Shown here: in pieces, positions 15,751 through 23,017 of the stretch
Position numbering within the stretch: the stretch's first letter is position 1
Layout: every line of letters starts with the position of its first letter
Assembly: GCA_017621695.1 (NCBI GenBank)
Contig: JAGASP010000031.1
Location: 1-32,881 of the forward strand
Length of the DNA stretch: 32,881 bases
Direction of reading: 5' to 3'
From: Clostridia bacterium
GTDB lineage: Bacteria; Bacillota; Clostridia; Oscillospirales; CAG-272
Program-made: the position numbers and the translations under genes
The notes under the pieces: model-generated
Databases searched by the model: none
Told to the model about the DNA's origin: nothing
What the model saw: only the letters and a program-made list of their open reading frames with translations

Positions 15751-15779
15751 ATTATAGCCGATTTTTTCCCGAAACGCAA
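15751..15779 (-). promoter_or_regulatory. Sigma-A promoter of the acyltransferase-like gene
   Basis: On the minus strand TTGCGT (15779-15774), a 17-bp spacer and a perfect TATAAT (15756-15751) lie 52 bp before the ATG. Confidence 0.75.
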
Positions 15780-15832
15780 GGGGGAAATGTGAATTGAATG
15801 TAAAGTATTTCCGATATTTGTAGAATATTTTC

Positions 15833-15865
15833 AAAAAAGCACGGGACAATTTGCGTGTCCCGTGC
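15833..15865 (-). terminator. Intrinsic terminator after the tandem lipoproteins
   Basis: A perfect 9-bp GC-rich stem (GCACGGGAC at 15839-15847 with GTCCCGTGC at 15857-15865) has a 9-nt loop and is followed on the minus strand by six T residues. It lies 18 bp past the stop of the second lipoprotein. Confidence 0.95.
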
Positions 15866-15883
15866 GGATGATGTGCGATGAAA

Positions 15884-16408
15884 TTACTTGGTGTCCTCTA
15901 CTGCATCGGGCGTACCGTACCAAACGTACTTGCCGTCTCTGCCGAAGGTTTCGTTGTCATAATTCTCAAGATCCTCGATCTTTTCTTCAAGCTCTTCGAT
16001 CATATCTTCGAGGAGATGGATCTCGCTGCTCTTAAGGTCATCGTCGTAAGTCTCGATGAGATGCTCGTAATTCTTGATTTGCAGCTCCAGCTCTTCGATT
16101 TGCTGCTTGTGCTCAAGCTCCAGCTTCTCGTAAGCCAGCTTAGCCATGGAGGTGTCCTTGTACAGGGTAATGGTAATGCGGTCACCCTTAAAATTTTCGG
16201 CTACCAGCTTTGCTTCTACCTCGACAGAAAGCTCATCTTCGTCATCGATGTAGTCCACCTGATAGTCGTTATCTTCCAGATTATCGGCGGCGTCCTCCAG
16301 CTCCAGCTCGGGGGTTTCACCGTGGCTCTTGCTGCCGCAAGAAGCAAATGTTAGGATGCTGCAGAGGAGCATCAACAGTGCCATGGCAATTGCCAGAATT
16401 CTTTTCAT
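15884..16408 (-). CDS. Acidic coiled-coil lipoprotein (tandem paralogue, downstream copy)
   Basis: The 174-residue protein has a signal peptide with lipobox FASC (Cys24). A small N-terminal domain (residues ~35-90, with DAADNLEDNDYQVDYIDD) follows. Then comes a long charged coiled coil (~92-150, rich in E, L, K, D) and a C-terminal tail FGRDGKYVWYGTPDAVEDTK. Its partner 44 bp upstream has the same plan and tail. No catalytic motif is visible and I do not recognise the family. It is predicted to be attached to the outer face of the membrane. It is transcribed with its paralogue from one promoter and ends at a strong terminator. Function unknown. Confidence 0.85.
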   Translation of the reverse strand: MKRILAIAMALLMLLCSILTFASCGSKSHGETPELELEDAADNLEDNDYQVDYIDDEDELSVEVEAKLVAENFKGDRITITLYKDTSMAKLAYEKLELEHKQQIEELELQIKNYEHLIETYDDDLKSSEIHLLEDMIEELEEKIEDLENYDNETFGRDGKYVWYGTPDAVEDTK

Positions 16409-16451
16409 ATGTCAAATTCTCCTTATTATATAGTATCTCGTTGCGCAAGGA

Positions 16452-16958
16452 TTACTTGGAGTCCTTGAGTGCGTCGGGCGTGCCGTACCAAACGTATTTG
16501 CCGCTTCTGCCGAAGACGTAATCCTTGTTGCTCTTCATATCGTCGATTTCGTCTTCCAGATCCTTGATCTGATCTTCGTATTCTTCGATCTCTTTGTTCT
16601 TGAGATCGTCCTCGTAGGTCTTCAGGAGCTTTTTGAGATATTCAAGACGCAGTTCTTTGGTTTCCAAGCTGTGTGCGTGTTCAAGCTCGAGCTCTTCATA
16701 GTACAGCTTGGCAGTAGAGGATTTTTCGAATTTGACGATCGTCAGTCTGTCGTCTCCCCTGTAAGATGATGCTTCCAAATATGCGGCTACGCCGGTTTCC
16801 ATGTCGCTTTTCTGATAAAAAACCGTATAGTCTTCATCGCGAAGGTTGTCTTCGGCCTTCTCCAAAATCAGCAGGGGCTTGGGGCCGCAGGATGCAAGCA
16901 GCAGGACACTTCCGAGTACCATCAGAAGCGCCAAAGCGGCAGCAAGAATTTTTTTCAT
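16452..16958 (-). CDS. Coiled-coil lipoprotein (tandem paralogue, upstream copy)
   Basis: The 168-residue protein has the same architecture as its downstream neighbour. It has a signal peptide with lipobox LASC (Cys24), a short domain beginning LEKAEDNLRDEDYTVFYQ, a heptad-like charged helix (~88-145), and the tail FGRSGKYVWYGTPDALKDSK. The two proteins are clearly homologous but well diverged, so the duplication is not recent. The ATG has GGAGAG upstream. A near-consensus sigma-A promoter lies ~50 bp before it, after a leader with a small ATCCCC/GGGAAT hairpin. No known domain was recognised. Confidence 0.85.
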   Translation of the reverse strand: MKKILAAALALLMVLGSVLLLASCGPKPLLILEKAEDNLRDEDYTVFYQKSDMETGVAAYLEASSYRGDDRLTIVKFEKSSTAKLYYEELELEHAHSLETKELRLEYLKKLLKTYEDDLKNKEIEEYEDQIKDLEDEIDDMKSNKDYVFGRSGKYVWYGTPDALKDSK

Positions 16959-17007
16959 GGTCTTCTCTCCTTAAGTAAGTTGTGATTCCCGTATGGGGAT
17001 TACCTAT

Positions 17008-17036
17008 ATTGTAGCGGAAAATCAAACGGTTGTCAA
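17008..17036 (-). promoter_or_regulatory. Sigma-A promoter of the tandem lipoprotein operon
   Basis: On the minus strand TTGACA (17036-17031), a 17-bp spacer and TACAAT (17013-17008). The 309-bp gap 16959-17267 holds this promoter and the divergent one at 17166-17194, with nothing else recognisable between them. Confidence 0.9.
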
Positions 17037-17165
17037 GTGGTTTTCATATTTTTTTCAAAATTTGGTCACGAAAAGGAAAAAGATAGCGGAGATTGGACGA
17101 AACCCTTTTCCGACGAATCCGCGGCGCTTTCTGCGGCAATTTTGCACAAAAAATTTTCAATGCTA

Positions 17166-17194
17166 TTGATTTTCTGAGGGAAGACTGGTATAAT
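17166..17194 (+). promoter_or_regulatory. Sigma-A promoter (extended -10) of the second GH99/WbsX-like gene
   Basis: TTGATT (17166-17171), a 17-bp spacer ending TGG, and TATAAT (17189-17194) form an extended -10 promoter, ~70 bp before the ATG at 17268. Confidence 0.88.
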
Positions 17195-17267
17195 AAAATT
17201 GCATTTGAGCAACAAACACCGAGCAAGCCTTGACGCCATATGCAAAAACGGCAGAATGGAGAATATC

Positions 17268-18404
17268 ATGCAAAACTACGATATCGCGGCCTACATCTGG
17301 CCGTCCTATACCGGAAAAGAATTCCGTGCCCGCCAGTTCTGGCCCGACGGCATCGGAGAATGGCAGACGGTCATGTCCGTCCCCTCCCGTATGCCCTCAA
17401 AACCCGCCGACTACGAGTGGGATCGCAAGCCTCTGTGGGGCTGCTGTGACGAGGCCGACCCCAAGGTCATGGAAATGCAGATCGACGAGGCCGTCCGTCA
17501 CGGCGTCAACGTCTTCATCTACGACTGGTACTGGTATGACCGCCGCCCCTTCCTCGAGCAGTGCCTCGACGAAGGATTTTTGGGCGCATCCAATAATGAA
17601 AAGATGAAATTTTACATCATGTGGGCCAACCACGACGCAGGTTACACGTGGGACGTCCGCCTCTCCGACCTTTTGTGGCGCGGACAAGACCCTAACGTCT
17701 GGCTGGGCGCGGTGGACCGTCATGAGTTTGAGATCGTCGCCCATCGCATCATCGAGAAATATTTCTCCCGCCCCAACTACTACAAGATCAACGGCAAGCC
17801 CCTGTTCATGATCTACGACGTGGACAATCTTGTGAAGGGTCTGGGCGGTATCGAGGCAACCAAGGATGCCTTAGAGTGGTTCCGCGCAGAGACCGTCAAG
17901 GCAGGACATCCGGGTCTTGAGCTGCAGCTGACAGGCTGGGGTGAGCGCATGAACAACATGAGCGGCGTGGACGGAAACAAATACCTCTCCACCAAGGAGG
18001 TCGTTCCCGCGCTTGGCTTTGACAGCGTGACCAACTACCAGTTCGTCCATTTCTGCAACATGAACCGTGACTACGCCGACATCCTCCCCGAGGTCTACGC
18101 TGAGTGGGCTCGCATGGATCGCGACTACACCGTCCCCTTCTATCCCCATGTCTCCATCGGTTGGGACAACAACCCCCGCTTCCGCAGCTTTGTGCCCAAC
18201 GTCTGCATGAATAACACCCCCGAGATGTTCGAGCAGGCGCTCATCAAGGCCAAGGAGTACGTGGACAGCCACAACCTCCCCGCGCCCCTCATCACCATCA
18301 ACAGCTGGAACGAGTGGACGGAAACCTCCTATCTGGAGCCCGATACCAAGTACGGCTATGGGTATCTGGAGGCCATTCGGCGGGTCTTTGCGGAAAAGGC
18401 ATAA
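17268..18404 (+). CDS. GH99-like/WbsX-family glycan protein
   Basis: The 378-residue single-domain protein begins YDIAAYIWPSYTG and contains VNVFIYDWYWYDRRPFLEQCLDEGFL, MKFYIMWANHDA, KPLFMIYDV, and the C-terminal ITINSWNEWTETSYLEPD followed by YLEAI. These are the hallmarks of the WbsX/GH99-like family (Pfam calls it glycosyltransferase WbsX). Members occur in polysaccharide loci but their reaction is poorly defined. There is no signal peptide. I chose the ATG at 17268 because GGAGA lies 5-9 nt upstream; the in-frame ATG at 17256 overlaps that ribosome binding site. The family overlaps with the core of the three-domain protein at 658-2793, but the two differ greatly in sequence and length. 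It is monocistronic, with its own promoter and terminator. Confidence 0.82.
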   Translation: MQNYDIAAYIWPSYTGKEFRARQFWPDGIGEWQTVMSVPSRMPSKPADYEWDRKPLWGCCDEADPKVMEMQIDEAVRHGVNVFIYDWYWYDRRPFLEQCLDEGFLGASNNEKMKFYIMWANHDAGYTWDVRLSDLLWRGQDPNVWLGAVDRHEFEIVAHRIIEKYFSRPNYYKINGKPLFMIYDVDNLVKGLGGIEATKDALEWFRAETVKAGHPGLELQLTGWGERMNNMSGVDGNKYLSTKEVVPALGFDSVTNYQFVHFCNMNRDYADILPEVYAEWARMDRDYTVPFYPHVSIGWDNNPRFRSFVPNVCMNNTPEMFEQALIKAKEYVDSHNLPAPLITINSWNEWTETSYLEPDTKYGYGYLEAIRRVFAEKA

Positions 18405-18450
18405 GCCGTGTACGACGTGACCGACAAAGACCGAGGCAGCAGGCAGAAAT

Positions 18451-18489
18451 AAAAGCAAAAGAGACACCGTCGGTGTCTCTTTTGCTTTT
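18451..18489. terminator. Bidirectional intrinsic terminator
   Basis: An 18-bp perfect stem (18451-18468 with 18472-18489) has a 3-nt loop GTC. The outer part is A/T-rich, giving T runs in both directions, and the core is GAGACACC/GGTGTCTC. It separates the convergent GH99-like gene and the sigma-associated membrane protein gene. Confidence 0.95.
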
Positions 18490-18529
18490 GGAGAAAATGC
18501 GGGATGAAAAGCTTGGGCGCAGAGGCGAT

Positions 18530-20104
18530 CTATGAAACCGCCTCCAAGCCGTATTCGCTCAGATGTGCCGCCAGCTCGCGGGCGTAGGGGAAGGGATCTG
18601 TGGTGGACTCCACGGGCTCTGCAGGCATATGCCACGCGGCTGTTGTTTCCACGCCCAGCATACGGTAAGAGAGGTGGAGCAGGACGCCGAGGTTCAGTTC
18701 CTCGTCGGGGGTGAGGGGCTGACCCTCGTGGGAGAGGATGTAGTCGAGAATGTAGGGGACGGCGTAGGGGCCGAAGACGGTGACGAGGGAGGCGTCAAAC
18801 TGGTAATCGGTGAGGTCATGTGACAGATACCATTTGAAGTCAGACGAGGTGTCTTCCAACTGGCGGGTGATTCTGTCTTGATTGGCGGCGGCCTCTTCGG
18901 CGGAGATGAAGGGGTAAATGGGGCGGAGGCCGTTTTTTTCGATGTGGTCAAGCAGGTACTGTGACAACAGGACGAAGCTGTCCCGTCCTTGTACATAACC
19001 GTCGGGGCTGATCCAATGAATAGAATAATGGCCGTCTACCCCCAACATATGGTATGCCGCTGACAATAGGAAACAACGATCTCGATACTCTCCCCACAAA
19101 GCATAATCCGGATTTGGGCTGAGGGCAACCGCATTATAGATATCTTGACTATTGATGATATATTCGAGTATATAAGGAATAGTCTCTACACCAAGGGAGG
19201 AAATGACAGCGAATGCGTTATGCAACTCCTTATCTGAAATAGACGAGGCAGTTGGATACCAATCGGAGTAGAAGTATTCGAAATTGAATTCGTTGAGTTT
19301 TTTGTATACATCTTCTTTGGATAAGTTGGAGGTTGTATTCTCTGTGGGAGCATCTTCGGTAGAAGGCGTTTTGGTTTTGCTCAGCTCTTCGGGCGAAGGC
19401 AACCCGTTTTTTTGCAAATGTTGCATCAGAGCTTGTAAATTCACAAACACATCTTGGGAAAAATGGTTTTCCTTCCGATACCACTCACTCGTATCCGTAA
19501 TCCCCAAATTATGATAAGCAAAATGCAGGATCACGCCCAGCCGTTTCAACTCCTCGGCATCCGTCTCCCCCTCGTGCTCCATGATGTAGTCCAGCATATA
19601 GGGCACACCGTACACGCCGAACGCCTTCACGGGAGTATACTGGTCGAAATAGTAGGACGGGTCGTTCAGAATATTCCACTTGTAGTCCAGCCCATCCAGA
19701 ATAGCGATCAGCTCGTCCTTGCGGGCTTCGGCCTCCTCGGGGGTGTCGATGACCGTGTCCTCGGTGATGGCCTCGGTCTCTTCTTGCGTATTTTCTTCGG
19801 TTTCGGGCTCGGTCACAGCCTCGCTATCTGTATCCGTCTCCATGACAGGCGGCAGGTCGGTGCTGTCAAGCGGCGTTACGGGCGGGGTCTCGGGGGAAAC
19901 GCGTCCCGCCAGCACCACGAAGATCAGCACGCCGAGCGCCACCGCACCCGAGATCACGGCGGCACCGAGGCCGCTGTTCAGAAAGCGGGACAGGGGGCGA
20001 GCATGGGGGCGGTTCTTCAGAATCACACCCGTGACAGGGTCGCTTTCCAGAATGTAGCGATCGTCAATGTCGGTCAGCTTTTCGGCAATCAGCATGGGAT
20101 TCAT
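18530..20104 (-). CDS. Membrane protein with triplicated extracellular domain, probable anti-sigma/regulator partner of the ECF sigma factor
   Basis: The 524-residue protein has a short cytoplasmic N-terminus with LTDIDDRYILE (10-20), one membrane helix (~44-66), and an acidic Pro/Thr/Glu linker (~69-125). Three copies of an unrecognised helical domain follow (~121-235, ~262-393, ~402-520). Each copy has a PYxLxYI segment (167-173, 310-316, 450-456), a YHxLG or YRMLG segment (197-201, 351-355, 480-484) and a final xxxxGL. Its ATG overlaps the sigma stop as ATGA, which implies translational coupling. The short DIDDRYI-type cytoplasmic segment before a membrane helix is common in proteins encoded beside clostridial ECF sigma factors. 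A role as anti-sigma factor or sensor is therefore inferred, not shown. The middle domain is encoded by DNA of clearly lower GC than its flanks. Confidence 0.75.
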   Translation of the reverse strand: MNPMLIAEKLTDIDDRYILESDPVTGVILKNRPHARPLSRFLNSGLGAAVISGAVALGVLIFVVLAGRVSPETPPVTPLDSTDLPPVMETDTDSEAVTEPETEENTQEETEAITEDTVIDTPEEAEARKDELIAILDGLDYKWNILNDPSYYFDQYTPVKAFGVYGVPYMLDYIMEHEGETDAEELKRLGVILHFAYHNLGITDTSEWYRKENHFSQDVFVNLQALMQHLQKNGLPSPEELSKTKTPSTEDAPTENTTSNLSKEDVYKKLNEFNFEYFYSDWYPTASSISDKELHNAFAVISSLGVETIPYILEYIINSQDIYNAVALSPNPDYALWGEYRDRCFLLSAAYHMLGVDGHYSIHWISPDGYVQGRDSFVLLSQYLLDHIEKNGLRPIYPFISAEEAAANQDRITRQLEDTSSDFKWYLSHDLTDYQFDASLVTVFGPYAVPYILDYILSHEGQPLTPDEELNLGVLLHLSYRMLGVETTAAWHMPAEPVESTTDPFPYARELAAHLSEYGLEAVS

Positions 20105-20664
20105 ACACGGTACCCCCTTTCTGTCAGGAATGCTTTCAGCTTTTCTCTGGTGCGGGACAGGCGCATGGTCACCGCCTTGGGCGTGAGACCGTGGGTCTTG
20201 GCAATATCTCTGACGGCGTTGCCGTGCCAGTAGCGGCTGCAAAACAGGATCCGCTCCTCTTGGGTTAGGGAGGCTAAAAATTGATTCAGCAGGGCGGGAA
20301 GCGCGCTTGCCTCCTCGTCCCGCATGGGGATGCAGTCCCCCAGCTCCTCCAGGGACACTTCCAGCTCGCGGTTGCGGCGGGCGGCGCGGTTGGCTTTATA
20401 GCGGTTGAGGGAAAGATTACGGACAATGCGCCCGAGGTAGGCGCGGAGGGAGTGCGGACGGTTGGGCGGGATGGAGTTCCACGCCTTGAGGTAGGTGTCG
20501 TTGACACACTCCTCGGCGTCCTGCCGATCCTCCAGAATGTTCAGGGATAGGCGCAGGCAAAACCCCCCATAGCGACGGTCGGTCTCTGTGATGGCCTGCT
20601 CGTCGCGGGCAAAGTACAGGTCTATGATGCGGCCGTCGGCCTGTTTTTCGTCGACGTGGTTCAT
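20101..20664 (-). CDS. ECF-type RNA polymerase sigma factor
   Basis: The 187-residue protein has sigma region 2 at ~15-90 (FARDEQAITETDRRYGGFCLRLSLNILEDRQDAEECVNDTYLKAWNSIPP) and region 4 at ~128-185 (ALLNQFLASLTQEERILFCSRYWHGNAVRDIAKTHGLTPKAVTMRLSRTREKLKAFL, a helix-turn-helix). No region 3 is present, as expected for ECF sigmas. The DRQDAEECVNDTYLKAWN pattern is typical of the large clostridial ECF group related to SigV-like factors. The ATG has AAAGGAGG upstream. Its stop overlaps the start of the membrane protein by 4 bp. A possible self-recognised promoter is at 20711-20737. The target genes are unknown. Confidence 0.93.
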   Translation of the reverse strand: MNHVDEKQADGRIIDLYFARDEQAITETDRRYGGFCLRLSLNILEDRQDAEECVNDTYLKAWNSIPPNRPHSLRAYLGRIVRNLSLNRYKANRAARRNRELEVSLEELGDCIPMRDEEASALPALLNQFLASLTQEERILFCSRYWHGNAVRDIAKTHGLTPKAVTMRLSRTREKLKAFLTERGYRV

Positions 20665-20710
20665 GAGAGCCTCCTTTCTGTGAGCGGTACGGTGTGTACC
20701 TTCACTTATA

Positions 20711-20737
20711 TAGACAACCTTTTCTCCAAAATGTCCC
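20711..20737 (-). promoter_or_regulatory. Candidate ECF-type (autoregulatory) promoter
   Basis: On the minus strand GGGACATTTT (20737-20728) is followed by GTCTA (20715-20711). There are 16 bp between GGGACA and GTCTA. This resembles the AAC-rich -35 / CGTC -10 layout of ECF promoters. It lies ~45 bp before the sigma ATG. A second GGGACA lies 12 bp upstream (20749-20744). This is a pattern match only. Confidence 0.4.
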
Positions 20738-20887
20738 GCCGCTGTCCCAAAATATATGAAAACAGTATAGCATAGCTACAAGGCGTTTTCAAGGCTTTCA
20801 AAGAGCGGCAGGACGGCACAAAACACGCAAATGAACCACCACAAGCAATAAAAAATGCATATATCGGCTGATGTCGGTTTGGAACTC

Positions 20888-20916
20888 TTGACAAATGAAG
20901 GCAAATATGGTATGAT
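20888..20916 (+). promoter_or_regulatory. Sigma-A promoter of the solute-binding protein gene
   Basis: TTGACA (20888-20893), a 17-bp spacer ending in TGG and TATGAT (20911-20916). It is 44 bp upstream of the ATG at 20960. Confidence 0.9.
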
Positions 20917-20959
20917 AAATTCATCGATATGACCAAAATATAACATATGGAGGAATATG

Positions 20960-22402
20960 ATGAAAACACGTATTTTAGCTTGCCTTCTGGCTGCGGTGAT
21001 GCTGCTCGGCGCAACGGCTTGCGGTGTGGGCGAAAAGGACAAGACCGACGACGAAGCAAAGGGTACAAGCGCTTCTACCGGCAGCGAGAGCGAGGGCGAG
21101 GAAGTCTACGTCCCCGACATCGAGAAGAAAAATTACGAGATGGAGTTCAACATCGCCACGGTGCACGACAAGGAAATGGTGATCGTCGAGCAGACCTCGG
21201 GCGATACGCTTCTGGACTCGGTCTATGAGCGTGCCGTGAACATCAAGGAGCACGTTGGCGTGGATCTTGTGATTCTGGACGCGGGCGACTGGATCCAGAT
21301 GCCCAACAACATCATCACCAGTGTTCTGTCGGGTGACGATACCTATCAGTTGGGTATGACGCACGTTTATCAGGGTCTGACCGACATGGTGACCGCCAAC
21401 GCGCTGTATGACTATGGCGAATTGGAGTCTGTCAATCTGCAGGCTCCCTATTGGGCCACCGAGCTGATGGAGGAGGTCCGCATCGAGGATAAGTACCTGA
21501 TGGGTCACAGCGATTTCTTCCTGACCGACGTTCACTGTATCGTCTTCAACAAGGATCTGATGCAGGAGCACGGCATGGAGGAGCCCTACGAGATGGTCAG
21601 AAACAAGGAATGGACGCTGGATAAGTTCATTGAAATGTCCTCTCTCGTCTCTGCCGACAACGGTGACGGCACGTGGGACAACCAGGACACCTACGGTCTT
21701 GCCGGTTGGGGCTGGGTCTATCTGATCGACTTTGTCACGAGCTCGGATATGAAGATCGTGGAAAAGGATGAAAACGACAATTTCGTGATCGCTTACAACA
21801 ACCACACCGAAAAGATGACCGAGCTTGTGGATACCATCTTTGATCTTTACAACGCAGATTACACCTATTTTTGGAAATCCACAGAGCAGGGTAATGCCGA
21901 TGTCATGGTGGACTTCGCCAAGGGCAACGCGCTGTTCTCCTTCTATAATACCTCGACCTTGAAGAATTTCCGCGGTGAGGAGATTCGCTTCGGTATTCTG
22001 CCGTACCCCATGTACGATGCGGATCAGGAAAACTATAAGACCCTCAACTGGAGCGGTATGATGGTCATTCCTTCGGTCATTGAGCATCCCGATATGGTAA
22101 GCGACGTGGTAGAGCTTCTGGGTTATTATACCGCGCCCGTCAAGACAGCTTACTATGAGGAGCTGTTGGGTGCCAAGCTTGCCAACGCGCCTGAGGATGC
22201 TGAAATGCTGGAGCTGCTTTGGGATACTGTGGTGAGTGATATCGGTATCGTTGCTTGCGCTGCCGAGAGAACCATGGATAACCTGACGTATCTGATCCCC
22301 AAGATCTGTGAGTCGGGCAAGAACAATTACGCATCTTACGTCAAGGGCAACAGCCGCGGCGCACAGCGCGCGCTCGACCGTGTCTTCGGTCAGGAAGTCT
22401 GA
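20960..22402 (+). CDS. ABC transporter substrate-binding lipoprotein (family 1-type, sugar-like)
   Basis: The 480-residue protein has a lipoprotein signal (MKTRILACLLAAVMLLGATAC, Cys21) and an acidic Ser/Gly/Glu linker. The mature domain then starts FNIATVHDKEMVIVEQTSGD. It has the periplasmic-binding fold features of carbohydrate solute-binding proteins: a YDYGELESVNLQAPYW region, VFNKDLMQEHGMEEPYEMVRNKEWTLDKFIEMS, GLAGWGWVYL, KGNALFSFYN, and FGILPYPMYDADQENYKTLNW. The 'KDLMQEHG-P-W-TLDKF' segment is typical of family 1 binding proteins. No permease or ATPase gene lies nearby, so it is an orphan and must use a remote transporter or serve as a sensor. The second ATG (20960) has GGAGG at proper spacing; the ATG at 20957 is too close. 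Ligand unknown. Confidence 0.85.
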   Translation: MKTRILACLLAAVMLLGATACGVGEKDKTDDEAKGTSASTGSESEGEEVYVPDIEKKNYEMEFNIATVHDKEMVIVEQTSGDTLLDSVYERAVNIKEHVGVDLVILDAGDWIQMPNNIITSVLSGDDTYQLGMTHVYQGLTDMVTANALYDYGELESVNLQAPYWATELMEEVRIEDKYLMGHSDFFLTDVHCIVFNKDLMQEHGMEEPYEMVRNKEWTLDKFIEMSSLVSADNGDGTWDNQDTYGLAGWGWVYLIDFVTSSDMKIVEKDENDNFVIAYNNHTEKMTELVDTIFDLYNADYTYFWKSTEQGNADVMVDFAKGNALFSFYNTSTLKNFRGEEIRFGILPYPMYDADQENYKTLNWSGMMVIPSVIEHPDMVSDVVELLGYYTAPVKTAYYEELLGAKLANAPEDAEMLELLWDTVVSDIGIVACAAERTMDNLTYLIPKICESGKNNYASYVKGNSRGAQRALDRVFGQEV

Positions 22403-22424
22403 CACTTTCGTGTTTAGCTTCTCC

Positions 22425-22497
22425 AAGCCCTGCCGCTTGCGGGCGGCAGGGCTTGAAAAAAATGAAAAAAGGAGCGCGGATTCGCACTCCTTTTTCA
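22425..22497. terminator. Two consecutive hairpins, terminator region between convergent genes
   Basis: The first hairpin is a 12-bp stem (22425-22436 with 22443-22454, AAGCCCTGCCGC core). The second is at ~22465-22495, with AAAAAGGAG/CTCCTTTTT arms around GCG/CGC, and is T-rich on either strand. The second can terminate both the solute-binding gene and the CD1247-type gene. Confidence 0.85.
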
Positions 22498-22519
22498 TTT
22501 TTAATTTTAATATAAGAGA

Positions 22520-22987
22520 TTATTCCTCGTCGCTTCCGTCGAGCGCCTTCAGATCGTCCTCGTCAACGATGCACTCAAACTTCTCGCCGCAAGCGGGGCA
22601 CTTGAGTTCTTCAGGGTCGATGGTGGAATCAAAGCAAACGATGTCGCCGCAAGCGGGGCAAACGATCTCGAAATACTCGTCGTCGTCCTCGTCCTCGTCG
22701 TCGAGGTCGCAGTCGAGGCAGCAATTGTCGCAATCGCCGTCGCAAGCATCGAAATCATCGTCCTCGTCGTCAAGATCCAGAAGAACCTCTTCGACGTCGC
22801 CGAGATCCTCGTCCAGCTCCTCGCAGTAGTCCTCGAGGTCGCTCATCTTGGCCTGCATTTCGTCGATGGTCTCAGCCATCTCCTCGACAAGACCCAGAAG
22901 CGCCAGAATGACCTTGCCCTCCTTGGTGCTGTTGTCCAGCTCCAGACCGTCGCAAAGACCCTTGATATAAGCAGCTTTTTCGATCAT
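22520..22987 (-). CDS. CD1247-family protein with C-terminal zinc ribbon and acidic Cys-rich insert
   Basis: The 155-residue protein has an N-terminal helical domain (EKAAYIKGLCDGLELDNSTKEGKVILALLGLVEEMAETIDEM) that matches the CD1247 N-terminal family common in Clostridia. A strongly acidic stretch with a CDGDCDNCCLDCD cluster of five cysteines follows. The protein ends in a zinc-ribbon-like CPACGDIVCF-x10-CPACGEKFEC. The function of the family is unknown. It sits 30 bp downstream of efp on the same strand, a linkage seen in other Clostridia. The ATG at 22987 with AAGGAGG is preferred to the adjoining GTG. The cysteine cluster in the middle is an unusual addition. Confidence 0.85.
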   Translation of the reverse strand: MIEKAAYIKGLCDGLELDNSTKEGKVILALLGLVEEMAETIDEMQAKMSDLEDYCEELDEDLGDVEEVLLDLDDEDDDFDACDGDCDNCCLDCDLDDEDEDDDEYFEIVCPACGDIVCFDSTIDPEELKCPACGEKFECIVDEDDLKALDGSDEE

Positions 22988-23017
22988 CACAAGATCCTCC
23001 TTACAGGGATTGGAAAA

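Noticed and set aside
20975-22498. A 507-codon minus-strand frame opposite the solute-binding protein.
   Set aside because: The plus strand has promoter, ribosome binding site, lipobox and family motifs, and the antisense frame has none.
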